Source: Gemmatimonadota bacterium
GTDB taxonomy: Bacteria; Latescibacterota; UBA2968; UBA8231
Length of the DNA stretch: 64,000 bases
Assembly (NCBI GenBank): GCA_018673255.1
Contig: JABHDC010000189.1
Span: 1-64,000, forward strand
Direction of reading: 5' to 3'
This document shows positions 43,512-51,755 of this stretch, in pieces. Under the pieces are notes generated by a model. It was not told where the DNA came from. It searched no databases and saw only the letters and a program-made list of their open reading frames with translations. Position 1 is the first letter of the stretch. Every line of letters starts with the position of its first letter. Made by a program: the position numbers and the translations under genes.

Positions 43512-43916
43512 ATGAGAGGCACAGACACTCAGGCCTTTTCGGGCAGGTGGATGCTTTTCAGCATGCTCATCTACATCGCAGCCGAGGTTGTCCTTGGCAT
43601 ATGGGTGGGGAGCGTGGTGGCAGGACGGTTCATTTCAATCAGCCTGAGCTTCATGTTACAGGGACTGCTGAACCTGGCCAGCTACTTCATCGGCGGCCTG
43701 ATCATCGGCTTGATCTCGCCCGGCCTGCGGCTCTATGAGCCGGCAGCAGGTGCATTCCTCGCCGTCGGCCTGATGTTGTTGTTGTCTTTCTTCACGCCCT
43801 ACCACTTCATCCAGTTCAGCATGACCAAGATGCTGATCGGCGGAGGGATTGCCTTCTTCCTGGCCCTTGCCGGGGCCAGACTGGGAGAGCGCCTGTCTGG
43901 GAACCGCCTCTCCTGA
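43512..43916 (+). CDS. Small integral membrane protein of unknown function
   Basis: A 134 aa protein with about four hydrophobic helices (residues about 15-35, 42-68, 75-95 and 108-125), positive loops and a short charged C-terminus (RLGERLSGNRLS). I do not recognise a family. ATG 43512 has GAGAGG 5 nt upstream. It lies alone between a divergent lipoprotein gene and the DUF188 gene; the 100-nt gap after it holds a perfect 12-bp palindrome. Confidence 0.75.
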   Translation: MRGTDTQAFSGRWMLFSMLIYIAAEVVLGIWVGSVVAGRFISISLSFMLQGLLNLASYFIGGLIIGLISPGLRLYEPAAGAFLAVGLMLLLSFFTPYHFIQFSMTKMLIGGGIAFFLALAGARLGERLSGNRLS

Positions 43917-43938
43917 GCTAATCGCCTCCAGGACCACA

Positions 43939-43950
43939 ACAGGCGCCTGT
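43939..43950. promoter_or_regulatory. 12-bp perfect palindrome upstream of the DUF188 gene
   Basis: ACAGGCGCCTGT reads the same on both strands and lies in the gap before the DUF188 gene. It could be an operator or be fortuitous. Confidence 0.3.
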
Positions 43951-44016
43951 CGCACGGCAGAGACAATCACGATCTTGAAAGGTTGCAAGTCATACCAACC
44001 TTCCACAGAGAAGCCG

Positions 44017-44469
44017 ATGAAGATCCTTGTTGATGCTGACGCCTGTCCGCGGGCCGTCAAAGAAATTCTGTTTCGAGCCGTACAGCGCCTGGGTATCCAG
44101 ACCACACTCGTGGCCAATCAGTACATGCGCGTTCCACTCTCAGAGCACATCGACAGCCTCGCTGTCGCGGCAGGCCCCGATGAGGCTGACGACCAGATTG
44201 TCGAAATGGCTGAACCGGGAGACCTCATCATCACTTCGGACATTCCTCTCGCCGACCGGGTCGTCAGCAAGGGGGCGCTGGCCCTGGACCACCGCGGGAC
44301 GATGCTCACTCAGGACAACATCAAGGAACGACTCGCGACGCGTGATCTGCTCGACACGCTGCGCAGCGCAGCACTGGTGGAGGGCGGTCCCTCTTCCTAT
44401 GGCCAGCGAGATTCACAGGCCTTCGCCGACGAACTCAATCGATTCCTGCAGTCTCAGGCGAGCGGGTAA
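44017..44469 (+). CDS. YaiI/YqxD (DUF188) family protein
   Basis: A 150 aa PIN-like small protein. Characteristic start MKILVDADACPRAVKEILFRA (pieces ILVDADACP, VKEILFRA) and conserved DLIITSDIPLADRVV, then RGTMLTQDNIKERL. These are the conserved Asp-rich sites of the family, thought to be nuclease-like, but function is not established. ATG 44017 has AGAG upstream. The next gene is convergent. Confidence 0.93.
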   Translation: MKILVDADACPRAVKEILFRAVQRLGIQTTLVANQYMRVPLSEHIDSLAVAAGPDEADDQIVEMAEPGDLIITSDIPLADRVVSKGALALDHRGTMLTQDNIKERLATRDLLDTLRSAALVEGGPSSYGQRDSQAFADELNRFLQSQASG

Positions 44470-44544
44470 CAGACCTCGATTGCTCTCGGCCACGTGGGGC
44501 GCACCGGGCGATTCGTTCCGTACCTGCCTCTGCTGCAGGTGCCC

Positions 44545-45402
44545 TCAGGCGGCAGCCAGTTCGAAGATCGGCTCTACCTCTTTCGCCCTCTCCTGCAACT
44601 CGGCCTGCTCGGCTTCAGAGAGAGGTGACCACGATTCGGCGATATCCATAGCCATCTCGAAGAACGCCGGCTCACCGGGCGGTAGAGCGGCGGTCACCGA
44701 CTGCGACAATGCGAATCTCAGGGCCAATCGGGCCAGTTCAGGATCCTCGATCGGCTCATACCAACACTTCGACCATTTCCGATCGCCGCCAGGTGCAATC
44801 TTGCCAAGAGCCAGGGCCTTGAGGGCGAGACACGCCAGACCTCTCTCGGCGGCTCGCGTCACCACGGCCGGGCCAAAGTCAGCCACATACCAGTTGCACC
44901 AGTTCACCGGGAACAACACAGAATCGAAGTCATCGATGGTATCGATGAGCCGCAATGCCGTCTCCGAGGAATGCGACGAGAAACCCAGGTAACGAGTCTT
45001 ACCCTCCTCCCGCGCCTGCTGGAAGAGCTCCAGGGCGCCACCCGGCCCCGTCACTGTATCGAAATCCTCATCTGTGTTGACGGCATGCATCTGATACAGA
45101 TCCACGTGATCGGTCCGTAGCAAGCGCAGGGATTCTTCCAGTTCTGCCCGGGCACCGGATGCCGTGCGTTCAGTCGTCTTGCACGAGAGAAATACACCAT
45201 CGCGGTAGGGCTCAAGTGCGGGCCCCAGGCATTGCTGCGCGTCGCCATAGGTGGGAGCCACATCGAAGTAGTTGATCCCTCGGTCGATGGCTGACGCCAC
45301 CAGGCGAGATGCCTCCTGCGGTTGGGTCTGGCTCACCATGATGCCACCAAATCCGAGAATCGACAGCTCTTCTCCGATGGATCCGTATGCCCTGCGTTCC
45401 AT
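44545..45402 (-). CDS. Aldo/keto reductase
   Basis: A 285 aa NADPH-type AKR: ILGFGGIMVSQ start, NYFDVAPTYGDAQQCLG (catalytic Asp and Tyr), FLSCKTTERTASG (Lys) and VDLYQMHAV (His), the full tetrad. The last third has KALALGKIAPGGDRKWSKC, so NADP-binding residues (Ser/Arg) are plausible. ATG 45402 has GGGAGG 5 nt upstream. It forms a pair with the next AKR, 28 nt away, on the same strand. Confidence 0.93.
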   Translation of the reverse strand: MERRAYGSIGEELSILGFGGIMVSQTQPQEASRLVASAIDRGINYFDVAPTYGDAQQCLGPALEPYRDGVFLSCKTTERTASGARAELEESLRLLRTDHVDLYQMHAVNTDEDFDTVTGPGGALELFQQAREEGKTRYLGFSSHSSETALRLIDTIDDFDSVLFPVNWCNWYVADFGPAVVTRAAERGLACLALKALALGKIAPGGDRKWSKCWYEPIEDPELARLALRFALSQSVTAALPPGEPAFFEMAMDIAESWSPLSEAEQAELQERAKEVEPIFELAAA

Positions 45403-45430
45403 TGCGACCTCCCTCTTGCTGCACGGGCCC

Positions 45431-46279
45431 TTACGAGGCCAACCGCGACTCGGGCAGCCAGAACAGGGTCTTCTTGTCGCCCGAAGCGACCTCCAGAGCC
45501 CGGTCGAACAACTCAGATTCCTCGCCGGCCGTTAACGGCGCAAAGGCCTCAGCGATTCGGACATTCTCCTCGACCTGTTCGATTGTATCCATGCCGACAA
45601 TGGCCACATCGATATCCAGCCCCATCGTGTAATGCAGGAATTGGCTGCGGTATTCTGCCGGGATCTGGTTATATGCCATGACCTTCATGCCAATGATGCC
45701 CATGTTCCGCGACCGTGCCGCCGGAATCGTCGTGGAGGAGAAATCATTCCAGACGCGGTTCACGGCACCCATGGGATTGAGCACCGTGTCGAAATCGTAT
45801 GCGCCCATCATCTTCACGAATTGAGCCGGATGGGTGTGTCCCGTCATGCCCACATTGAGGATCTTGCCGGCCTGCCGGTATTCCTCGATAACACGTAACG
45901 CACCATCATCGGCCAGAACCTCTGACAGGTCCTCATCCTGATCGATCGCGTGCAACTGGATCAGATCGATCACCTCAATGCCCAGATCATCGAAGCTCTG
46001 AGCGATCTCGCGCTTGACGTCGTCGCCGGACCGCTTGATGCATTTGGTTGCAACGAACAGTGATTCCCGGTCGCGATCTCGGAGAGCCAGACCCAATTTG
46101 CGCTCTGAGTCCTTGTAACCGGATGCGGTGTCCAGATACGTGATGCCCAGATCGATGGCGCGATGTACGACACCCACGGCGACATTGTCGTCGTCTTCGA
46201 GATTCCAGCAGACGCCGCCCAGGCCGAGGGCGGTCACCTGACGACCGGTGTTTCCAAGAGTTCTGACGGGAAGAGCCAA
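45431..46279 (-). CDS. Aldo/keto reductase
   Basis: A 282 aa AKR, paralogous to its neighbour: ALGLGGVCWNLED, YLDTASGYKDSERKLGLAL (Asp, Tyr), LFVATKCIKRSG (Lys) and VIDLIQLHAID (His). It starts with TTG 46279, with GGAGAGG upstream, so it is probably expressed weakly. It is divergent from the small helix-turn-helix gene across 389 bp that hold a structured RNA candidate. Confidence 0.9.
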   Translation of the reverse strand: MALPVRTLGNTGRQVTALGLGGVCWNLEDDDNVAVGVVHRAIDLGITYLDTASGYKDSERKLGLALRDRDRESLFVATKCIKRSGDDVKREIAQSFDDLGIEVIDLIQLHAIDQDEDLSEVLADDGALRVIEEYRQAGKILNVGMTGHTHPAQFVKMMGAYDFDTVLNPMGAVNRVWNDFSSTTIPAARSRNMGIIGMKVMAYNQIPAEYRSQFLHYTMGLDIDVAIVGMDTIEQVEENVRIAEAFAPLTAGEESELFDRALEVASGDKKTLFWLPESRLAS

Positions 46280-46489
46280 GAGACGTCCTCTCCTGTTTGG
46301 TAGCGATGGTCAACGCCTGAATCCGGTGATCGGGATCCGACGATCCGATTTCTATACGATTCTCTCGCCTCGAGATAGTCTTGTCAGCCTCCCAGGCAAT
46401 TGTCGGGGATTTTCCCTTGACATCATGCCGGCCGGGCCACGTGTTTTGCAGTTGAGACTGGCCTGTACAAAAAACCATTCGACCGTGCA

Positions 46490-46634
46490 CGGCGTTTCTG
46501 TGCACTTCCATTCTGGAGGGACGTCGACCAGTCACAGGGCCAAAAGCCCTCAAGACGCCCACCTACCCTGGCTCCGGTACCTCGAGATTTTTCGAGGCGC
46601 CTTTGGAGAGACGGGATAGGTGGGCTTTTTGCGT
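46490..46634 (+). ncRNA. Candidate structured RNA ending in a strong terminator-like hairpin
   Basis: Within the 389-bp gap between the AKR and HTH genes, four consecutive hairpins occur on the plus strand: gtgcac/gtgcac near 46494-46506, tcca/tgga near 46507-46518, agggc/gccct near 46535-46550, and a long stem from 46557 to 46626. In the last, gcccacctaccc pairs with gggataggtgggc, and ggtacctcg pairs with cgaggcgcc inside. It ends in TTTTT. A TTGACA box at 46417 precedes it. The layout fits an independent small RNA or an attenuator. I recognise no RNA class. Confidence 0.45.
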
Positions 46635-46668
46635 TCTCCCTCCATATTTGACGCCGGAAGGGATCGTC

Positions 46669-46848
46669 ATGCTGAAAACGCCCATCGAACAAGTTGAGCG
46701 TGTCGCAAGAATCTATCACAGCAACCAGGATGCAAGCCGGGCCCTGGGTATCACGACACAGGCCTTCAGCCGTCTGTGCCGTCAGAATAGTATTGAGACC
46801 CCGTACGCCCGCATGCTGCGTCGCCGTCAGCGGATCCCCCATCGCTGA
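46669..46848 (+). CDS. Small helix-turn-helix protein
   Basis: A 59 aa basic protein: IEQVERVARIYHSNQDASRALGITTQAFSRLCRQNSIETPYARMLRRRQR (pieces VERVARIYHSNQDASRALGI, TTQAFSRLCRQNSIETPYA). The central part fits a homeodomain-like or Fis-like helix-turn-helix, and the C-terminus is Arg-rich. ATG 46669 has GGAAGGG 8 nt upstream. It is too small for an oligomerisation domain. A DNA-binding regulator or transposase-fragment relic are options; codon use and the RBS favour a real gene. Confidence 0.65.
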   Translation: MLKTPIEQVERVARIYHSNQDASRALGITTQAFSRLCRQNSIETPYARMLRRRQRIPHR

Positions 46849-47019
46849 TCGACCAGGCTGATCGACCAACGACCGGTGAAGGCAACTGGCGAATCGAAGG
46901 GTGACCATGTAGATTGGTGAACATGCAGACAACGAAGCGCCGATACCGTCAGCAGCTGTATACGCATCCCATCGGGAGACGCGGCTGACTTTAGGATTGA
47001 GCGCATTTGGCTGACTACT

Positions 47020-47065
47020 GAGCTGCCCCCGGTGATGGTCAACGTCTCCGGGGGCAGCTCTTTTT
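47020..47065 (+). terminator. Intrinsic terminator between the HTH gene and tyrS
   Basis: A perfect 13-bp stem (47020-47032 gagctgcccccgg with 47048-47060 ccgggggcagctc), 15-nt loop, then TTTTT. It lies 32 nt before the tyrS start. It could be a plain terminator or a tyrS attenuator; no T-box sequence (AGGGTGGNACC) was seen. Confidence 0.85.
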
Positions 47066-47096
47066 GTGCACATACGAATACGACCAGAGGTCCACG

Positions 47097-48344
47097 ATGA
47101 ACTTGCTTGAAGATCTCGCATTCCGCGGCCAGCTCTACCAGGTCACCGATCACGATGCCCTTGCCGAACGGCTGAACAGCGGGCCCACGGTGCTGTATGC
47201 GGGATTCGACCCGACAGCCGACAGCCTCACCATCGGCAACTTCGTGCAGATCATGCTGCTGCGGCGCTTCCAACTGGCCGGCCACCGACCGATCGCGCTG
47301 GTGGGTGGCGGCACAGGTCTGATCGGGGATCCTTCAGGCAAGGCGCAGGAGCGCACGCTGAACACATCTGACGTCGTGGCCCAGTGGAGCGATCGAATTC
47401 GGACACAGATTGAGCCCTTTCTCGATTTTGATGGTCCCTCCGGGGCCCGCATGATGAACAACTACGATTGGCTCAGCACGCTGAGCGCCATCGAGTTGAT
47501 GCGAGACGTGGGCAAACACTTCCCCCTCCCCTTCATGCTGGCCAAAGAGTCGGTGAGCTCACGCCTGGACAGTGGGATCTCATACACCGAGTTCAGCTAC
47601 ATGATCCTGCAGTCCTATGACTTCCTCGAACTGTATCGTCGCGAAGACTGCCAGCTCCAAGTGGGTGGATCGGATCAGTGGGGCAACATCACCGCTGGAG
47701 CCGAACTGATCCGACGCGCCGAGGGCGGCCGAGCCTTCGGACTCACGTGCCCTCTGGTGACCACGGCTGACGGCACGAAGTTCGGCAAGACCGAGAAGGG
47801 CACCATCTGGTTGTCGGCGGAACGCACGACGCCTTACGAATTCTACCAGTTCTGGATCGGCACGGATGACCGATCTGTCATCGATTACGTGAAGACGTTC
47901 ACATTTCTATCGCACGATGAGATCCGCGATTTGGAGAAGGCGGTCGAGGAGAATCCCGGACAGCGTGAGGCGCAACGGACGCTGGCAGAAAAGGTGACCC
48001 AACTGGTCCACGGGGAGGAGGCGGCACAGAAGGCGGAGCGTATCTCGCGCGCACTCTTCTACGGAGAACTGAAGGAGTTGGCCGAGGATGAGATCGCGCA
48101 GGCCTTCCACGACGTGCCGACCCATGCCCTGGCCGAAGCCGAGTCGGGTCTCATCGACCTGCTCGTCGCCGCTGGCGTGGCCAGCTCGAAGCGCCAGGCT
48201 CGCCAGGATATCACCTCAGGCGCGATCTATCTGAATGGGGATCGATGCACTGACCTGGAGCACACGGTGCGCAAAGCGGATGGCCTTCACGGTCGCTACG
48301 TCGTCATCCGCCGCGGCAAGAGCAAGTATACGCTCGTGCAGTAA
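47097..48344 (+). CDS. tyrS: Tyrosyl-tRNA synthetase
   Basis: A 415 aa class I synthetase that charges tRNA-Tyr. Class I features: DPTADSLTIGNFVQ, in which the HIGH motif reads TIGN (both His replaced), GGGTGLIGDPSGK (adenylate-binding loop), QVGGSDQWGNI (tyrosine pocket), and KFGKTEKG as the KMSKS equivalent. The C-terminus is an S4-like RNA-binding domain (ARQDITSGAIYLNGDRC). ATG 47097 has AGAGG upstream. Similar H-to-N changes are known in some TyrRS lineages, but the Thr is unusual to me. Confidence 0.96.
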   Translation: MNLLEDLAFRGQLYQVTDHDALAERLNSGPTVLYAGFDPTADSLTIGNFVQIMLLRRFQLAGHRPIALVGGGTGLIGDPSGKAQERTLNTSDVVAQWSDRIRTQIEPFLDFDGPSGARMMNNYDWLSTLSAIELMRDVGKHFPLPFMLAKESVSSRLDSGISYTEFSYMILQSYDFLELYRREDCQLQVGGSDQWGNITAGAELIRRAEGGRAFGLTCPLVTTADGTKFGKTEKGTIWLSAERTTPYEFYQFWIGTDDRSVIDYVKTFTFLSHDEIRDLEKAVEENPGQREAQRTLAEKVTQLVHGEEAAQKAERISRALFYGELKELAEDEIAQAFHDVPTHALAEAESGLIDLLVAAGVASSKRQARQDITSGAIYLNGDRCTDLEHTVRKADGLHGRYVVIRRGKSKYTLVQ

Positions 48345-48370
48345 CAGCACGAGCCATCTCAGAACGCAGA

Positions 48371-48404
48371 AAGGCCCCGGATCTGATCGATCTGGGGCCT
48401 TTTC
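48371..48404. terminator. Bidirectional terminator between tyrS and guaA
   Basis: aaggccccggat pairs with atctggggcctt (one G-T) around a 6-8-nt loop, with T runs on both strands. It lies between the convergent tyrS and guaA genes. Confidence 0.85.
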
Positions 48405-48447
48405 ATGTTCTGCCGACAGCCGAATGAGCGTCACCGAGCGTGCCCAC

Positions 48448-50292
48448 TCACTCCCATTCGACGGTACCAGGTGGTTTGTGCGTCACGTCGTAGAAGACGG
48501 CTTCGATCCCGCCCAGGGCCATCAACTGATCGCAGACATCCGTCAGAAAGGCCGTCGGTAAACGGTCAAAACGGGCCGTCATGAAGTCGCTCGTTGTGAT
48601 GGGCCGCAATACCAGTGTCTCGGAAACTCCGTCACTCGACAAGGGCAGCAGGACCGTCGGCATCTGCGTTACTCTAACCATCAGCTCGTGTCGATCGAGA
48701 GCATCCATCACGATCGCATCCGCTTCACGCAGCAGGTCGAGGCGGTCCCGCGTGCAATAGCTGGAGATCAGCCGCTGCTTTTTCAGGGCCCGGTCAGGCG
48801 CCAGCTGAATCACGACGCGGTTGATCTGGTCCACGGCATTGGTAAGATCCGTCGACAGACGATCGAGGGTGTCCCAACTGACATGTCCCTCTTCGTCGGG
48901 CAACAACGCCACCTGATCTCGTCCACGCAGAGCCGCCGGATGGGCATAGGTTCGACCGTCGCCCTGCACCCCCACCGAGCGCAGTGGCAGCACATCGACC
49001 TCCAGTCGTTGGGCGTCCTCTTCGGGCAACAAATCGCGCAGGCGCGAACCATCCACGGCACCATTGCCGGTATCGCCGTCACTGCAGAGACAGCGGACGG
49101 CCAACCCCGGCCCGGGGAATGGATGACGCCAGACCAGATGGTGCGGCAAGCCCAGTTTCTCGCCGACTTCTCGCACTTCGTCCTTGTAGAGTTCGCTCAG
49201 GGGCTCTACGACCTTGCCCTCGGCCAGCAGTTGTTCGATGACACCAACGCGATTGTGGTGGGTCTTGATGACCTGCGCGTGATCGGTACCACCAGACTCG
49301 ATCGTGTCCGTATAGAGCGTCCCCTGCCCCAGAAGCCACTCGTCCGGATCCAGGTTGAGTTCTTCCAGGGCGCGATCGCGTACGGCGATGAATTCCTCAC
49401 CGATATGCCGGCGTTTCTCCTCCGGCTCCCAGACGCCCGCTACACGCTCGAGGAACTCTTCACTCGCGTCGATCACCTGGAGATTCGTGAATCCGGACGC
49501 ATTCAGCAGCTGCTCGACGAGAGCCGTCTCGCCCTTACGCATGAATCCATTGTCTATGTGGATGCCCAGCACTCGATCGGTGCCCAGCGCCTGGTTCAGC
49601 ATCAGGAAGGCGACGGTCGAATCGACACCGCCGCTGACCAGTAGAAACACCTTGCGGTCTGCTCCCACCTGTTCACGCAGTGCCTCAGCCGACCGCTCGA
49701 TGAATCCCTCCATCGTCCAATCCCGGTCGCACTCACACAAGCCCAGAAAGTTGTCCAACACCTGCATGCCGCACTCGGTGTGGGTCACTTCGGGGTGGAA
49801 TTGCAGTCCGTAGATCCGTCGATCGGCATCACCCATCACAGCGACGGGGCAATCGTCGGTCACGCCAAGGATCTCGAAGCCGGGTGGAATGTCGGCCACC
49901 ACGTCGCGGTGACTCATCCAGATGGGCTCCTGCGGGCGTAATCCCTCAAGGACCTGGGTCGCGGAACGGACGTCGAGTTCGGCTGAACCGAACTCCATGG
50001 TCTCACCCCGTTCGACCTTGCCCCCCATATGGTGGCAGATCAGCTGGTGGCCATAGCACAGTCCCAGCAGTGGAATCCCGGCGTGCAGGATCTGTTCATT
50101 GAAGGGTGGGCGATCCTCAGCGTATACGCTGGACGGACCACCAGAGAGAATGATTCCTGCCGCATTCTGCAGGCGGCTCACATCGACATCGGGTGGCAGG
50201 ATCTGCGCCCATACGTTGAGTCGCCGCACACGGTTGGCGATGAGATGGGCGTACTGGCCGCCGAAGTCGAGGACGACGATGCCGCGGCTCAA
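48448..50292 (-). CDS. guaA: GMP synthase (glutamine-hydrolysing), eukaryotic-type long form
   Basis: A 614 aa enzyme converting XMP to GMP with glutamine. N-terminal class I amidotransferase: GLCYGHQL (Cys79) and HPEVTHT (His166, Glu168). ATP-pyrophosphatase P-loop SGGVDS (about 220-225). HPFPGPGLAVRCLC begins the C-terminal part. Bacterial GuaA is ~525 residues; here an insertion of roughly 90 residues separates the first LPLRSVGVQGDGR module from a second module (LREADAIVMDAL, TSDFMTARFDRLP). This resembles human GMPS, which has the same duplicated dimerisation module. The start ATG is 50292. Confidence 0.95.
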   Translation of the reverse strand: MSRGIVVLDFGGQYAHLIANRVRRLNVWAQILPPDVDVSRLQNAAGIILSGGPSSVYAEDRPPFNEQILHAGIPLLGLCYGHQLICHHMGGKVERGETMEFGSAELDVRSATQVLEGLRPQEPIWMSHRDVVADIPPGFEILGVTDDCPVAVMGDADRRIYGLQFHPEVTHTECGMQVLDNFLGLCECDRDWTMEGFIERSAEALREQVGADRKVFLLVSGGVDSTVAFLMLNQALGTDRVLGIHIDNGFMRKGETALVEQLLNASGFTNLQVIDASEEFLERVAGVWEPEEKRRHIGEEFIAVRDRALEELNLDPDEWLLGQGTLYTDTIESGGTDHAQVIKTHHNRVGVIEQLLAEGKVVEPLSELYKDEVREVGEKLGLPHHLVWRHPFPGPGLAVRCLCSDGDTGNGAVDGSRLRDLLPEEDAQRLEVDVLPLRSVGVQGDGRTYAHPAALRGRDQVALLPDEEGHVSWDTLDRLSTDLTNAVDQINRVVIQLAPDRALKKQRLISSYCTRDRLDLLREADAIVMDALDRHELMVRVTQMPTVLLPLSSDGVSETLVLRPITTSDFMTARFDRLPTAFLTDVCDQLMALGGIEAVFYDVTHKPPGTVEWE

Positions 50293-50403
50293 GCTGTAGC
50301 GCTCCCCCGGGGAGAGGGTGGGCCGTCCGGAATGACGGCGGAAGAGCGGGAGAATATACGCGGCCCAGCGACGACAGCAAGGCAGCCACCAAGGCGCCGT
50401 CTG

Positions 50404-50886
50404 TCAGTTCAGACGCGCGTAGAAGACCTTGCCATCGGTGAGCGTCATCGTCAGGGTGCTGCGCTGAATGGCAACCTGCACCTGGGTGTCGCCTGTGGGG
50501 AGTTGTAACACCTCCTCGGTATCATTGGATTGTGCCCGCGTATAGAAGAGCGTGAGCTGGTTCCCAATGAGAGAATACGTGCCCACGAAGACACGTATCC
50601 GCGTCGTCGGAAATGACTGATCCCGATCGACCACACCACCATCCGGGCTGCTGTAGCTGACCAGATCAACGGAGCCATCGACGCGGAAGGTATAGACCTC
50701 ATTGGCTGCGGCCTCGTCCCGGCTCCAGCTACCGATCAGTTGATCGCGCAGCGTGATGCCGCCACCGACGCCCGGGTCAAATGGATTCTCGCGCGTCACC
50801 TCGCCACAGCCGGCCAGACACCAACCCACCGTGGCCACAACGGTCCATCTCAACAAGGAGCGGACGCGATACTTCTGTGCTCTCAT
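50404..50886 (-). CDS. Small lipoprotein with RENPFDP motif
   Basis: A 160 aa protein with a lipoprotein signal WTVVATVGWCLAGC (Cys at about residue 27) followed by EVTRENPFDPGVGGG. The rest is a lipocalin-like or beta-sandwich segment (LIGSWSRDEAAANEVYTFRVDGSVDLVSY, in pieces LIGSWSRDEA, VYTFRVDGSVDLV) like small lipocalin-type DUF domains that detect W and GxW folds. ATG 50886 has AGGAGG 9 nt upstream; GTG 50889 is an alternative. Last gene of a three-gene cluster. Confidence 0.8.
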   Translation of the reverse strand: MRAQKYRVRSLLRWTVVATVGWCLAGCGEVTRENPFDPGVGGGITLRDQLIGSWSRDEAAANEVYTFRVDGSVDLVSYSSPDGGVVDRDQSFPTTRIRVFVGTYSLIGNQLTLFYTRAQSNDTEEVLQLPTGDTQVQVAIQRSTLTMTLTDGKVFYARLN

Positions 50887-50905
50887 CACCGATCGCCTCC
50901 TATCC

Positions 50906-51751
50906 TCAGAATCGCCGGCGCAGTTGGATCAGCGGCTGGCCTTGATCGGCCAGCGTGATACCCACCTGCGTACGGGGTGGCGCCGCGGCCAGGCGTGGGG
51001 CAGACCCCAACCACAGCACATCGACCCAGTTGTAGATATAGAGTGCTGCAGCTGCCTGGAAGAAACGATTGCTCATCGCTCGCCGGTCCTGAGCCTCGTT
51101 GTAAAAACGGGCGAACTCGGTGGGCAGAGAAGTCTGGTCCAGGGCATTGTATTGGTCGAGCCAGTCGTTGGAACTGGATCGATAGGCGAATCCACCGATC
51201 AGAGTGATCGCCTCCAGCCCCAGCAGACTCCATCCCTTGGTGCGCTCACCAATCTGCATCTGATAGATGCCGGGGATGACCGCTGTGCGCAACGATACGC
51301 CCTGGCTGGCAACGCGGAAGACCCGTCGGGTCATCGCCTCGGAGAGTTCCTCGATCCGGTCGGAATTCCGCACCCGTGCGATGGGCTTGAGCATCGGGTC
51401 TGTACCGGCCTCCAGATCGATGATCAGGGCCAGCGACATCCGCGGATACACCTGCTTGACCTGTACAGCACCGATCGCCTTGGGTGTCACGGCCAGCACC
51501 GTGTCCCGCAGTGGGTGCCGCAGGACTTCGGCGGAAATGATGTCGAACAAGTCGCCCGCGGCAACGCCATCGCCCTGGCCGAGATCGATGAGGACGAGAT
51601 TACCCGTCTGAATGCGGATGATGTATCCATCCCCCTCGATGGCGCCCATCATGGCGCCGGCAGCGCTCATTGCCTGACCCGAAACCATGGTAGGCAGGGC
51701 AAACAGGCAGGCTACGATCATCACTTGCAGGATTCTGCGTGCACGTATCAT
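50906..51751 (-). CDS. Exported FlgT-C-like protein
   Basis: A 281 aa protein with a signal peptide (RRILQVMIVACLFALPTMVSG). The first ~110 mature residues are a beta-domain: GDGYIIRIQTGNLVLIDLGQGDGVAAGDLFDIIS followed by IGAVQVKQVYPRMSLALI (pieces), which resembles the FlgT C-terminal domain (a GxxV-x-GDx fold). The C-terminal part is helical with a hydrophobic segment (AALYIYNWVDVLWLG) that may insert in a membrane. ATG 51751 begins 4 nt after the upstream stop. Its neighbour at 51756-52811 starts with a related domain. Confidence 0.7.
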   Translation of the reverse strand: MIRARRILQVMIVACLFALPTMVSGQAMSAAGAMMGAIEGDGYIIRIQTGNLVLIDLGQGDGVAAGDLFDIISAEVLRHPLRDTVLAVTPKAIGAVQVKQVYPRMSLALIIDLEAGTDPMLKPIARVRNSDRIEELSEAMTRRVFRVASQGVSLRTAVIPGIYQMQIGERTKGWSLLGLEAITLIGGFAYRSSSNDWLDQYNALDQTSLPTEFARFYNEAQDRRAMSNRFFQAAAALYIYNWVDVLWLGSAPRLAAAPPRTQVGITLADQGQPLIQLRRRF

Positions 51752-51755
51752 GGGA

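Noticed and set aside
47020..47096. T-box riboswitch upstream of tyrS
   Set aside because: A strong terminator is present but no T-box consensus or specifier loop was found.
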